A DNA stretch of 14,569 bases. It comes from Alphaproteobacteria bacterium UBA3002 (GTDB lineage Bacteria > Pseudomonadota > Alphaproteobacteria > Rickettsiales > UBA3002). Location of the stretch: assembly GCA_002346425.1 (NCBI GenBank), contig DDZS01000023.1:1-14569 (forward strand), given 5' to 3'. Each line of letters begins with the position of its first letter. The stretch's first letter is position 1. Of the stretch, positions 4,557 through 11,227 are shown piece after piece. The translations under genes were made by a program, and so were the position numbers. The notes under the pieces are model-generated. The model was not told the DNA's origin and made no database searches. It saw only the letters and a program-made list of their open reading frames with translations.

Positions 4557-4723
4557 CCGACTACACCCTACTCCGCCAATTCCTTATCACACATAACGCC
4601 CCGCAAAGCGCCTTTGATGCACTGGATCGCTTGAAGCCATCCCCTATTCCAGAATGGCAGCCAGTCCTAACCGAAGCAGAGCTGCACATGCTTAGCGAAT
4701 TACAACGGGGGTTAGTGGCATGA
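4553..4723 (+). CDS. Small protein of the replication operon (56 aa, unknown)
   Basis: This 56-residue frame begins MTDYTLLRQFLITHNAPQSA and ends LQRGLVA. Its ATG overlaps the methylase stop and its TGA overlaps the next ATG, so it sits in an unbroken chain of ATGA junctions that strongly supports translation. The sequence is mostly helical with Trp and Pro in the middle (PIPEWQPVL). No family is recognisable. Small proteins in this position in lambdoid phages include nin-region products of varied function, but there is no motif to link it to one. Confidence 0.65.
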   Translation: MTDYTLLRQFLITHNAPQSAFDALDRLKPSPIPEWQPVLTEAELHMLSELQRGLVA

Positions 4724-4893
4724 AGCACCGCAACCTCACTATTGGCCAATGCTATGTCGAGCAAGGCTATACCCGCACCAACAACATTATTTGGAATGTC
4801 TGGCAACGCAAGATCACCCATGACGAGGTTATCCGGGTATTTCACGAGAAAGCGCAGGCCGTTCAATTCGTGGAGGCGCGCAACAATGCCTAA
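4720..4893 (+). CDS. Small protein of the replication operon (57 aa, unknown)
   Basis: This 57-residue protein (MKHRNLTIGQCYVEQGYTRT onward) is coupled to the upstream gene by an ATGA overlap and overlaps the nuclease gene downstream by eight bases. It is basic and rich in Arg, Asn and aromatic residues, with IIWNVWQRKITHDEVIRVF as a likely helix pair, a composition compatible with nucleic-acid binding. One cysteine is present, so there is no zinc motif. I do not recognise a family. The overlap with two convincing neighbours and its sensible composition make it a probable real gene. Confidence 0.7.
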   Translation: MKHRNLTIGQCYVEQGYTRTNNIIWNVWQRKITHDEVIRVFHEKAQAVQFVEARNNA

Positions 4894-5176
4894 GCGCCCA
4901 GCCAATAAACACGAACGCGCGCACTTGGATAAAGTGGCCTCGCTAGGCTGCATCACATGCAGAAACGCAGGTTATACCGATTCCCCTGCTGAGATACACC
5001 ACGTTACCGGCGCAGGCATGGGCCTACGCAGTGACCACTATATGACGATACCGCTCTGCCCGGCCCATCATCGTACGGGCGGTTACGGTATCGCGGTGCA
5101 TGCAGGCACAGAGGCATGGGAAGCGCGCTACGGCACGCAAGAGGCGTTACTCGATCAGGTTAGGGGGATGCTATGA
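4886..5176 (+). CDS. Ref-like HNH-family nuclease
   Basis: This is a 96-residue protein resembling the C-terminal part of phage P1 Ref (RecA-dependent nuclease) and related phage HNH proteins. It has a zinc-type CITC (22-25), the catalytic-site IHHV (37-40), and IPLCPAHHRTG (55-65) supplying Cys58 and the His61-His62 pair, then His72 and a C-terminal WEARYG. Ref cuts DNA held in RecA filaments and promotes recombination; short relatives occur in many lambdoid phages in the ninX-to-rusA region. The start at 4886 was chosen for its GGAGG ribosome site; the frame upstream is the shadow of the previous gene. Family membership is firm, while true RecA dependence is not shown because the disordered basic N-terminus of P1 Ref is lacking. 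Confidence 0.85.
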   Translation: MPKRPANKHERAHLDKVASLGCITCRNAGYTDSPAEIHHVTGAGMGLRSDHYMTIPLCPAHHRTGGYGIAVHAGTEAWEARYGTQEALLDQVRGML

Positions 5177-5310
5177 GCGAGATGCAGCTCTGGAACCGTT
5201 ATCGCATCTGTGTGATGACCTACCAGCAATTCCCTACCACAGAGAATCTAGTTATGGCCCAGAACGCCCATGCTGCATGGTCTGCGCGTTTTCTTGCGGA
5301 GGCGGTATGA
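5173..5310 (+). CDS. Small protein of the replication operon (45 aa, unknown)
   Basis: This 45-residue frame (MSEMQLWNRYRICVMTYQQF onward) is joined to both neighbours by ATGA overlaps. It ends with a helical AQNAHAAWSARFLAEAV. The composition is normal and aromatic-rich and no signal or membrane segment is seen. I cannot assign a function. The paired overlaps and the ribosome site GGGGG upstream argue that it is translated, perhaps mainly to carry ribosomes into the initiator gene, which lacks a strong independent site except GGAGG inside this frame. Confidence 0.65.
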   Translation: MSEMQLWNRYRICVMTYQQFPTTENLVMAQNAHAAWSARFLAEAV

Positions 5311-5978
5311 GTTACTACCTGATGGAACGCGGCTGGATGGATAGCCCTATTTTTGATGCCTGTAAAAAGGAGCCGTTTAACGAAAGGCTCGCATGGATTT
5401 GGCTGATCGAAAAAGCATGCTTTGAGCCTCATAAGGTACGTTACAAGAGCCACATGATCGAAGTGGAAACAGGGCAAGTCCCGACCTCCTATCGACGTTT
5501 GCAAGAGACGTGGGGCTGGGGTGCGGGCAAAGTGCAGCGGTTTTTAAAACTGCTCGAAATCGACGGTATGATCGGAACGCAAACCGGAACGGGGTTTTTG
5601 ATTATAACCATATGTAACTACAAGAAATATCAGCGTAAGGAGTCCGAAAGCGGAACGCCGATGAATCAAAAAGCGGAACGCGGACGGAACGCGGACGGAA
5701 CGAACATAAATAAGGGAAAAGAAATAAAAGAAATAAATAACCCCTTAATCCCCTTAATCGGAAAAGAACTAGCCGAGCAGTTTGAGCTACATCGCAAGCA
5801 GATGCGGAAAGCATTAACACCGACACAGCGACGAGCCTTAGCTGAGAAACTTTCCAAAATGGAAAACCCCGTAGAGTCAGTGAAGGAAGCCATTGCCTTC
5901 GGCTACCAAGGCGTATTCCCGCCAAAGAGCAATTTAGCAAAACCCCAGAAACCAAAAAAACAGCGAGAATGCACATGA
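5307..5978 (+). CDS. Phage replication initiator, O-like
   Basis: This is a 223-residue protein. Residues 1-110 form a winged-helix domain of the phage replication O/DnaD-like kind: WMDSPIFDACKKEPFNERLA, then ETGQVPTSYRRLQETWGWG (54-72, the recognition region) and FLIITICNYKKYQ (97-109), a phrase typical of this domain. Residues 111-145 are a hydrophilic linker whose DNA contains iteron-like repeats. Residues 150-205 are helical and should contact the helicase, as in lambda O. It would bind the origin and load the DnaB-type helicase encoded next. The start at 5307 is an ATGA overlap with GGAGG a few bases upstream; the longer frame from 5100 shadows the Ref-like gene. The initiator call is strong; homology to lambda O itself is by architecture. 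Confidence 0.85.
   Translation: MSYYLMERGWMDSPIFDACKKEPFNERLAWIWLIEKACFEPHKVRYKSHMIEVETGQVPTSYRRLQETWGWGAGKVQRFLKLLEIDGMIGTQTGTGFLIITICNYKKYQRKESESGTPMNQKAERGRNADGTNINKGKEIKEINNPLIPLIGKELAEQFELHRKQMRKALTPTQRRALAEKLSKMENPVESVKEAIAFGYQGVFPPKSNLAKPQKPKKQRECT
5573..5760. other. Candidate phage replication origin: iterons plus AT-rich tract
   Basis: The heptamer CGGAACG occurs six times inside the initiator gene, at 5573, 5585, 5651, 5674, 5685 and 5696. The last three are exactly 11 bp apart and the 5585-to-5651 gap is 66 bp, so several copies lie on the same DNA face. Immediately downstream, 5703-5760 is an A-rich tract (repeated AAATAA and AAAGAAATAA runs), as expected for a DNA-unwinding element. 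Lambda has the same design: iterons then an AT-rich region inside gene O. The repeats encode the hydrophilic linker, which leaves codon freedom. Confidence 0.55.
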
Positions 5979-7255
5979 CCGAAGACTTCACCGCACTGGA
6001 AACCGAACAGGCCGTACTTGGCTGGTTCATGATGAACCCCGAGCAGGGCGTGCTTGCTGCGATGAAGCTTGACGCTGCATGCTTTGCGCACCCTCTGCAT
6101 GCAGTGATGTTTGAAAAACTACGGGAAATCCACGCAGTCGGAGGAACGGTTAACCCCATCACTCTGCAAGCCAAGATCGACAAAAACCCGGAGTTTATGG
6201 CAATCAATCAGCCAGATTACGTTAAGCGCCTAACCAGCGTGGCGGCGTTCGGGCCAGAGCTACCGGATTACTTTGCCCTACTGATCGACTTAAAAACCCG
6301 CCGCCGGTTAGAGGCAGGCTGCAACGAAGCTCTTACGGCCCTGCGTGGAGGTGTACCAGCGGAAGAAGTCGCGCTGATGCTGGAAGAAGCCAAGCTGGAA
6401 GCCACGGCACGTAGCGCAGTGATGAAAACCGAAAAGCAGGTGATGGCCGAGCTATGGCAGGACGTAACCGAGCAGCGCGAACCGATCCGCACCGGCTTAC
6501 CACGACTGGACGAAGCAATGGATGGCGGCATGTTTCCGCGTCGGGCCTATGGGGTACTGGCACGCAAGAAGATGGGAAAAACCGTCCTGGCTTCCACGAT
6601 TGCCAAGAACGTGGCCGATGCTGGACACCCGGTCTTGTTCATCGCCGCAGAAATGGGCGACAAAGAAATTCAGGAGCGCGTGGCCTGCCGTGTCATGGAC
6701 TGCTATGGCAATGCCTTTCGCAGCGATTACCGCAACAGCAAGCAATTCGCCGATAAGTTCGCAGAGGCGGTCGCTAAGTCCAGCGATAACTTGATTTATA
6801 CCAAAGCGCCGGGGATTCGATTTGATGCCCTGCGCCAGCTTATTACCGCAGCGATAGTGCGCCACAAAATAAGCGGATTCGTGCTGGATTATTGGCAGCT
6901 AGTCGGCGGCAAAAACGGACGCACCAGCGAGCGTGAGCATTTGGATACGGTAGCGCAATGGCTGGCCGACTTTGCCCGCGAAAATAACCTGTGGTGTCTA
7001 GTGATGGGGCAGGAAAACCAAGACGGTAACAGCCGGGGCGGTGAAGGCATCCGCCTAGCGTTCGACATGGTGTTTAGCCTGCAAGGCAACGAGGAAGAGC
7101 CAGAGCGCTGGATGGAAATGAAAGACACCCGCTACACCAAATGGCGCGATGTCGGAAGCGAGGCAATGCCCGCACTGTTCATCAACGAGAAAGGACCGTT
7201 CATGGACCAGATAACCCGAAGCGGGGAACGTTTTAGCACTATGGAGGCACAGTAA
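5975..7255 (+). CDS. Replicative DNA helicase, DnaB family
   Basis: This is a 426-residue hexameric helicase of the DnaB family. The N-terminal domain (about 5-110) has the usual ETEQAVLGWFMMNPE opening. The RecA-like motor domain (about 165-426) has the nucleotide-binding loop ARKKMGKT (196-203), a Walker B strand FVLDYWQL (302-309) and the motif after it around MGQENQDGNSRGGEG (344-358). It would unwind phage DNA after loading by the O-like protein encoded upstream. The loop lacks the first glycine of the usual G-X4-GK-T/S, but keeps GKT. The ATG at 5975 gives the same ATGA overlap as its neighbours; an in-frame ATG at 5969 is possible. Many phages with this gene bypass the host helicase loader. 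Confidence 0.95.
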   Translation: MTEDFTALETEQAVLGWFMMNPEQGVLAAMKLDAACFAHPLHAVMFEKLREIHAVGGTVNPITLQAKIDKNPEFMAINQPDYVKRLTSVAAFGPELPDYFALLIDLKTRRRLEAGCNEALTALRGGVPAEEVALMLEEAKLEATARSAVMKTEKQVMAELWQDVTEQREPIRTGLPRLDEAMDGGMFPRRAYGVLARKKMGKTVLASTIAKNVADAGHPVLFIAAEMGDKEIQERVACRVMDCYGNAFRSDYRNSKQFADKFAEAVAKSSDNLIYTKAPGIRFDALRQLITAAIVRHKISGFVLDYWQLVGGKNGRTSEREHLDTVAQWLADFARENNLWCLVMGQENQDGNSRGGEGIRLAFDMVFSLQGNEEEPERWMEMKDTRYTKWRDVGSEAMPALFINEKGPFMDQITRSGERFSTMEAQ

Positions 7256-7296
7256 TGATGCAGGGAGTTAACTTTAGCAATGAGGTGTATGCGTGA
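7255..7296 (+). CDS. Possible 13-codon coupling peptide
   Basis: After the helicase stop, TAATG gives an ATG at 7255 preceded by GGAGG at about eight bases. It encodes MMQGVNFSNEVYA and its TGA overlaps the GTG start of the next gene. It is too short to judge as a protein. The good ribosome site and the overlaps at both ends suggest that ribosomes may travel through it, perhaps as a coupling peptide. Confidence 0.2.
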   Translation: MMQGVNFSNEVYA

Positions 7297-7862
7297 GTGA
7301 AATCCTAACCCGTCAAGAGATTACAGATCGCGAGCAAGCCCAGCGCAACCTCCCTACCCCTGAACGGATAGCCAAGGGCGATATTATTACCTATGGCCGC
7401 GAAGAGTGGGCGCCGGATATTGTTAATCCGCGTGCAACTATTCCAACGGCAAAGGCCCGCCTATCTAGGCCGCGCATTACCCAGCTACATGACCGCGGCG
7501 TAATCAATGACGATCTTTATTGGGCATGCTGTTTATTGCGCAGTTGGTGGAACGCGAACCGCAACGAAGTAATTGCGAAGGTAAAAATCGCAGCGTGGCA
7601 AAATAGCGGGCTTCCGCGACAGCAATGGCAGCCGGTAGTGGAAGAGGTGTTACATCGCCAATGGTGCTACAATTATTTGCGCAACCCAGATAACGGGATG
7701 AAGACAGAAGAGCTTAATGTCTTAGAAAAAGTCGTGTGCTTTGAAGAAACCATAAGCAAGGCACTGCGGGGCGACAAGTGGACGCGTACGCAAAGATTCA
7801 CAGAAATGCTGATTAAATTACGCAAGGTAATTGACACCATACCGAGAAATGAGGTAGATTAG
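7293..7862 (+). CDS. Unknown protein in late-regulator position (189 aa)
   Basis: This 189-residue protein starts at GTG 7293, with GAGGTG seven bases upstream. It opens MSEILTRQEITDREQAQRNL. A basic central region (ARLSRPRITQLHDRGVINDD) precedes a helical, Trp-rich C-terminal half (SWWNANRNEVIAKVKIAAWQ). No cysteine-pair zinc site or clear HTH is seen, although the RITQLHDRGVINDDLYWACCL segment could be a helical DNA-binding unit. It is the last gene before a strong terminator and the packaging cluster. In lambdoid phages this slot holds the late regulator (Q antiterminator or an equivalent). A late-control role is therefore reasonable but rests on position alone; I do not recognise the family. 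Confidence 0.85.
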   Translation: MSEILTRQEITDREQAQRNLPTPERIAKGDIITYGREEWAPDIVNPRATIPTAKARLSRPRITQLHDRGVINDDLYWACCLLRSWWNANRNEVIAKVKIAAWQNSGLPRQQWQPVVEEVLHRQWCYNYLRNPDNGMKTEELNVLEKVVCFEETISKALRGDKWTRTQRFTEMLIKLRKVIDTIPRNEVD

Positions 7863-7907
7863 CCATAATTCCGATTCCTGCGCTTGCGGGAAGATCAAAT
7901 CACAAAG

Positions 7908-7938
7908 CCCTGCTGCCTTAATTGGCGCGGGGTTTTTT
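7908..7938 (+). terminator. Intrinsic terminator ending the early operon
   Basis: CCCTGC-T-GCC pairs with GGC-GCGGGG around the loop TTAATT, with a single bulged T and one T-G pair, and is followed by six T. It lies 46 bases after the stop of the 189-residue gene. Its core is very like the terminator at 13767-13791. Late transcription into the packaging genes must pass it or start after it. Confidence 0.8.
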
Positions 7939-8098
7939 CATATCTAGCCTATCCTCGCGATAGATTAGTGCTTGCCGAGCGACTTGTTAAGGGCTGGCGC
8001 TAGCTTAGGCTGGCATCAGCCCCTTACTTCTTTGGCATTCCGTAAAGACCCGAAACAGCATGGTAGTGCCATGCAAACATGACCCAGGGGGAAGTGTT
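7939..8098 (+). promoter_or_regulatory. Leader region before TerS: possible late leader and cos/pac zone
   Basis: No gene is seen in these 160 bases. They hold CTATC/GATAG near 7950-7964; a long arm pair TAAGGGCTG (7988-7996) with CAGCCCCTTA (8017-8026); a direct repeat GGCTGGC (7992 and 8008); and a perfect hairpin GCATGG-TAGTG-CCATGC (8058-8074). The hairpin is followed by ACCCAGGGGGAA (8082-8093), which supplies the TerS ribosome site. Terminase recognition sites often lie just upstream of or within terS, so the repeats could be packaging signals; late promoter sequences are not recognisable. The hairpin plus ACCCAGGGGGAA arrangement recurs before the scaffold gene. Confidence 0.35.
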
Positions 8099-8557
8099 AT
8101 GGTTAAAAACGCGGGTAGACCCAGCAGTTACAAAGAAGAGTATGCGAAGCAGGCGTATAAGCTATGTTTATTAGGCGCGACCGATGACCAAATGGCCGAT
8201 TTCTTCGGCTGCGCTAAAAGCACGTTTTCTCTTTGGAAGACGAAGCACGATGATTTATCGGAAGCCTTAAAAAAGGGAAAATCCTTTGCGGATGCGAGAG
8301 TTGCGGAGGCTTTGTTTCACCGTGCGCTAGGATACCAGCATGCGGAAGATAAAATATTCATGCATGAAGGCAAACCGGTAGTAGTCAATACAACTAAACA
8401 CTATCCGCCTGATCCGGTATCGTGCATTTATTGGCTTAAGAACCGACGCCCCGATTTATGGCGCGATAAGCCCGAAGCAAGCGACGATGAGACAGACGTA
8501 GCGCCGGTTAAGATCGAGGTGCAGGTAACGGACGCCCGCAAACCAGTGGATGGCTAG
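8099..8557 (+). CDS. Terminase small subunit
   Basis: This is a 152-residue protein. Residues about 10-55 carry a helix-turn-helix (EEYAKQAYKLCLLGATDDQM then FFGCAKSTFSLWKTKHDDL) of the type in phage terminase small subunits. The next segment (FADARVAEALFHRALGYQHAE) is common in these proteins, and PPDPVSCIYWLKNRRPDLWR (about 101-120) is a signature of the family. The acidic tail ends in EVQVTDARKPVDG. The small subunit recognises phage DNA and hands it to the large subunit for cutting and packaging. The ATG at 8099 was chosen for its GGGGGA ribosome site over one at 8060, which lies in a hairpin. It overlaps terL by eight bases. Confidence 0.88.
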   Translation: MVKNAGRPSSYKEEYAKQAYKLCLLGATDDQMADFFGCAKSTFSLWKTKHDDLSEALKKGKSFADARVAEALFHRALGYQHAEDKIFMHEGKPVVVNTTKHYPPDPVSCIYWLKNRRPDLWRDKPEASDDETDVAPVKIEVQVTDARKPVDG

Positions 8558-9827
8558 CCCCTCGTTAAATCTCCCGCAATCACAATTCCTGAACCTACCT
8601 CACAAGTTCAAGGCGTATGTAGCAGGGTATGGCGCCGGGAAAACGTGGGCCGGATGTGCTGGATTAAATAAGCACTTCTGGGAGCATCCTAGAATTAACG
8701 CAGGTTACTTTGCGCCTACCTACCCGCAGATACGAGACATCTTTTACCCGACATTTGAAGAGGCAGCGTTTGATTGGGGCCTGGATATAAAAATCCACGA
8801 AAGCAACAAAGAGGTGCACGTCTTTTCCGGTAGGCGTTATCGCGGCACGATATTATGCCGATCGATGGAAAAGCCCGGAGATATTGTAGGCTTTAAGATT
8901 GGTAAGGCCCTTGTAGATGAGCTGGACGTATTGAAAGCAGATAAAGCGGCGCTCGCATGGCGAAAGATAATTGCGCGGATGCGTTACAAGGTCGACGGGT
9001 TGCTCAACGGCATTGATGTTACAACCACCCCCGAGGGGTTTAAGTTTGTCTATCAGCAGTTCGTAAAACAAATTCGCGAGCGACCAGAGCAGGCTAGGCT
9101 TTATGGCATGGTGCAAGCAAGCACGTATGACAACGAGCGCAACCTGCCCGATGATTACATCGATTCGCTTTTGGCTTCGTATCCGCCTCAGCTAATCGAC
9201 GCATATTTGAATGGTCGCTTTGTCAACCTGAACAGCGGTAGCGTTTACGCGGACTTTGATCGCGTACTTAACCATAGCGACGACATAGAGCGAGACTATG
9301 AGCCTTTGCATGTCGGTATGGACTTCAACGTCATGAATATGACCGCCGTAATAAATGTGATTCGCGAAGGCTTGCCCATCACAGTGGCAGAGCTATCGGG
9401 CATTCGGGATACTCCGGCAATGGCCGCCATGCTGAAAGAGCGTTACGCAGACCATGCAATAACTGTCTACCCGGATGCCAGCGGACAAAATACCAGCTCA
9501 AAGAACGCAAGCGAGAGTGACCTGAGCTTATTGCGCGATGCAGGCTTTACCTTACGAGTTAACGGCACCAATCCGGCGGTGCGCGACCGTGTGCTTTCGA
9601 TGAATGCCATGATTCTGAATGCCGAGGGTCAGCGCCGCTGGAAGGTAAACACAGATCGATGCCCAAAACTGACGGAATCGCTAGAGCAGCAAGCCTACGA
9701 TAAAAACGGCGATCCAGACAAAACAACCGGACACGACCACGCAAACGATGCGCAAGGCTACTTTATCGCGCAGCGCTACCCAATCGTAAAACGTTCATTC
9801 GGCATAGGCCGCACAACAGGTATTTAA
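8550..9827 (+). CDS. Terminase large subunit (packaging ATPase and nuclease)
   Basis: This is a 425-residue, complete two-domain motor. The ATPase half has Walker A GYGAGKT (26-32), Walker B ALVDELD (121-127) and the coupling motif TTTPEG (159-164). The C-terminal RNase H-like nuclease has GMDF with Asp259, VYPDASG with Asp310, and GHDHANDAQGYF (395-406) with the final acidic residues. It cuts concatemeric phage DNA and drives it through the portal using ATP, docked on the procapsid. The start overlaps terS by eight bases, a common arrangement that keeps the two subunits in ratio. Its stop overlaps the portal start as TAATG. All expected catalytic residues are present, so it should be active. 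Confidence 0.97.
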   Translation: MASPSLNLPQSQFLNLPHKFKAYVAGYGAGKTWAGCAGLNKHFWEHPRINAGYFAPTYPQIRDIFYPTFEEAAFDWGLDIKIHESNKEVHVFSGRRYRGTILCRSMEKPGDIVGFKIGKALVDELDVLKADKAALAWRKIIARMRYKVDGLLNGIDVTTTPEGFKFVYQQFVKQIRERPEQARLYGMVQASTYDNERNLPDDYIDSLLASYPPQLIDAYLNGRFVNLNSGSVYADFDRVLNHSDDIERDYEPLHVGMDFNVMNMTAVINVIREGLPITVAELSGIRDTPAMAAMLKERYADHAITVYPDASGQNTSSKNASESDLSLLRDAGFTLRVNGTNPAVRDRVLSMNAMILNAEGQRRWKVNTDRCPKLTESLEQQAYDKNGDPDKTTGHDHANDAQGYFIAQRYPIVKRSFGIGRTTGI

Positions 9828-11227
9828 TGGAAATAGACCCCTCAGAAAAGCATCCGCAGTATGATGCCATGGTTGACACATGGCAAATGTGCCGGGACTG
9901 CGTGACGGGACAGCGCGCTGTGCATGCTGCGCGCGATACCTACCTACCGATGCTGAGCGGTCAGGAGAGAAAGCAATATGACGCTTATTTGAAGCGCGCC
10001 TTATACATGAACGCTACGGGGCGTACAGTAGAGGGCATGGTCGGCATGGTGTTTCGTAAATATCCGACTATTGCCTTGCCGGATGCGCTGAAAGAGATAG
10101 AGCTAGACATAGACATGAGCGGAGTGTCGCTAGCGGGTAAAGCGCAGGACATTGTGACCGAAGTCATAAAAGTGGGTCGCGCTGGTATTCTGGTTGATAT
10201 GCCGCAAGCCGGAGAGACAGAGGAAGGCGTTGCGCCGACTATTAGCCAGACACGCGAGCAAGGTATTCGGCCCTATCTGGCGATGTATAAGGCCGAAGAC
10301 ATCCTGAACTGGACCTACGAGCGGGTTAATAATCAGACACAGTTAACCCAAGTGTTTCTGGCAGAAATTGACGAGACAGGAGCGCATGACTTCCAAGTCC
10401 GCGAGCTATTCTTAGAGGGCGGCGTCTATGGGCAACGCATATGGAGAAAACAGCAATCCGGGTGGAAAAACGGTGGCGATATTTTTCCACTCATTGGTGG
10501 TAAAGCCATCACGCGGATTCCTTTCTGGTTCTGTCAGCCAAACGAGGGCGGTGCCGATGTTCAGGACTCACCAATCGAAGACCTTTGCTATGTCAATCTC
10601 GCGCATTATCGCAATAGCGCAGACCTAGAAAATGGTGCGCATGTGGCGGGACTACCCACGCCTTGGGTAAACGGAGTGGATGACCCTACAAGCTTCCCTA
10701 CTTTGCATCTTGGTAGCGATACCGTACTAATTCTACCCACTGGCTCACAAACGGGCATCCTGCAGTGTGGCAGTGAAGGCTTTGCTACCATCGAAAAAGC
10801 CATGGACCGCAAGGAAAACCAGATGGCAGCCCTTGGTGCACGGATGCTGGCTCAAGAAAAGCGCGCGACCGAAACCGCCGAGGCGTTAGAGATCAAGCGC
10901 GGTGGCGAAAACAGCGTGCTAGCAAGTCTGGCTGCTACCGTAGAAAACGCATTAACGAGCGCTCTACGCTTTATGGCAGAATGGCAAGGCGCAGACCCAT
11001 CGGAAGCTGCGATCGAGCTGAATAAAGACTACTTCGCCCAAGGCATGGATGCGCAGATGCTAACCGCTTGGGTTGCCGCGTGGCAGCAAGGGGCAATCTC
11101 CTATCCGACATTCTTTGCTGGCTTGCAGCGAGGCGAAATGGTGCCGGAAAGTCTTACAGCAGAAGACGAAATGGAACAGATCGGTAATGCCGAACCGCTG
11201 GGCATGATCGGCGATGACGGTCAATAG
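9827..11227 (+). CDS. Portal protein (DUF4055 type)
   Basis: This is a 466-residue protein starting MEIDPSEKHPQYDAMVDTWQ. The opening, with AARDTYLPMLSGQERKQYDA then RALYMNATGRTVEGMVGMVF (residues about 36-80), is characteristic of the DUF4055 family of phage portal-like proteins, which lie between terL and the Mu F-like head gene. The middle has FWFCQPNEGG and the C-terminal third is helical (ENQMAALGARMLAQ, then ATETAEALEIKRGGENS), as in portal stem and wing helices. Twelve copies would form the DNA channel at one capsid vertex and bind the terminase. It overlaps terL by one base and the next gene by 14 bases. Family assignment rests on sequence pattern and strict gene order. Confidence 0.9.
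   Translation: MEIDPSEKHPQYDAMVDTWQMCRDCVTGQRAVHAARDTYLPMLSGQERKQYDAYLKRALYMNATGRTVEGMVGMVFRKYPTIALPDALKEIELDIDMSGVSLAGKAQDIVTEVIKVGRAGILVDMPQAGETEEGVAPTISQTREQGIRPYLAMYKAEDILNWTYERVNNQTQLTQVFLAEIDETGAHDFQVRELFLEGGVYGQRIWRKQQSGWKNGGDIFPLIGGKAITRIPFWFCQPNEGGADVQDSPIEDLCYVNLAHYRNSADLENGAHVAGLPTPWVNGVDDPTSFPTLHLGSDTVLILPTGSQTGILQCGSEGFATIEKAMDRKENQMAALGARMLAQEKRATETAEALEIKRGGENSVLASLAATVENALTSALRFMAEWQGADPSEAAIELNKDYFAQGMDAQMLTAWVAAWQQGAISYPTFFAGLQRGEMVPESLTAEDEMEQIGNAEPLGMIGDDGQ

Noticed and set aside
4561..4956. 131-codon minus-strand open frame opposite the small replication-operon genes
   Set aside because: It lies antisense to three coupled forward genes with good starts and has no ribosome site; treated as a shadow.
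5673..5702. Tandem 11-bp repeats that could be read as a CRISPR-like or expansion repeat
   Set aside because: Units are too short with no spacers. Position inside an O-like initiator next to an A-rich tract fits replication iterons better.
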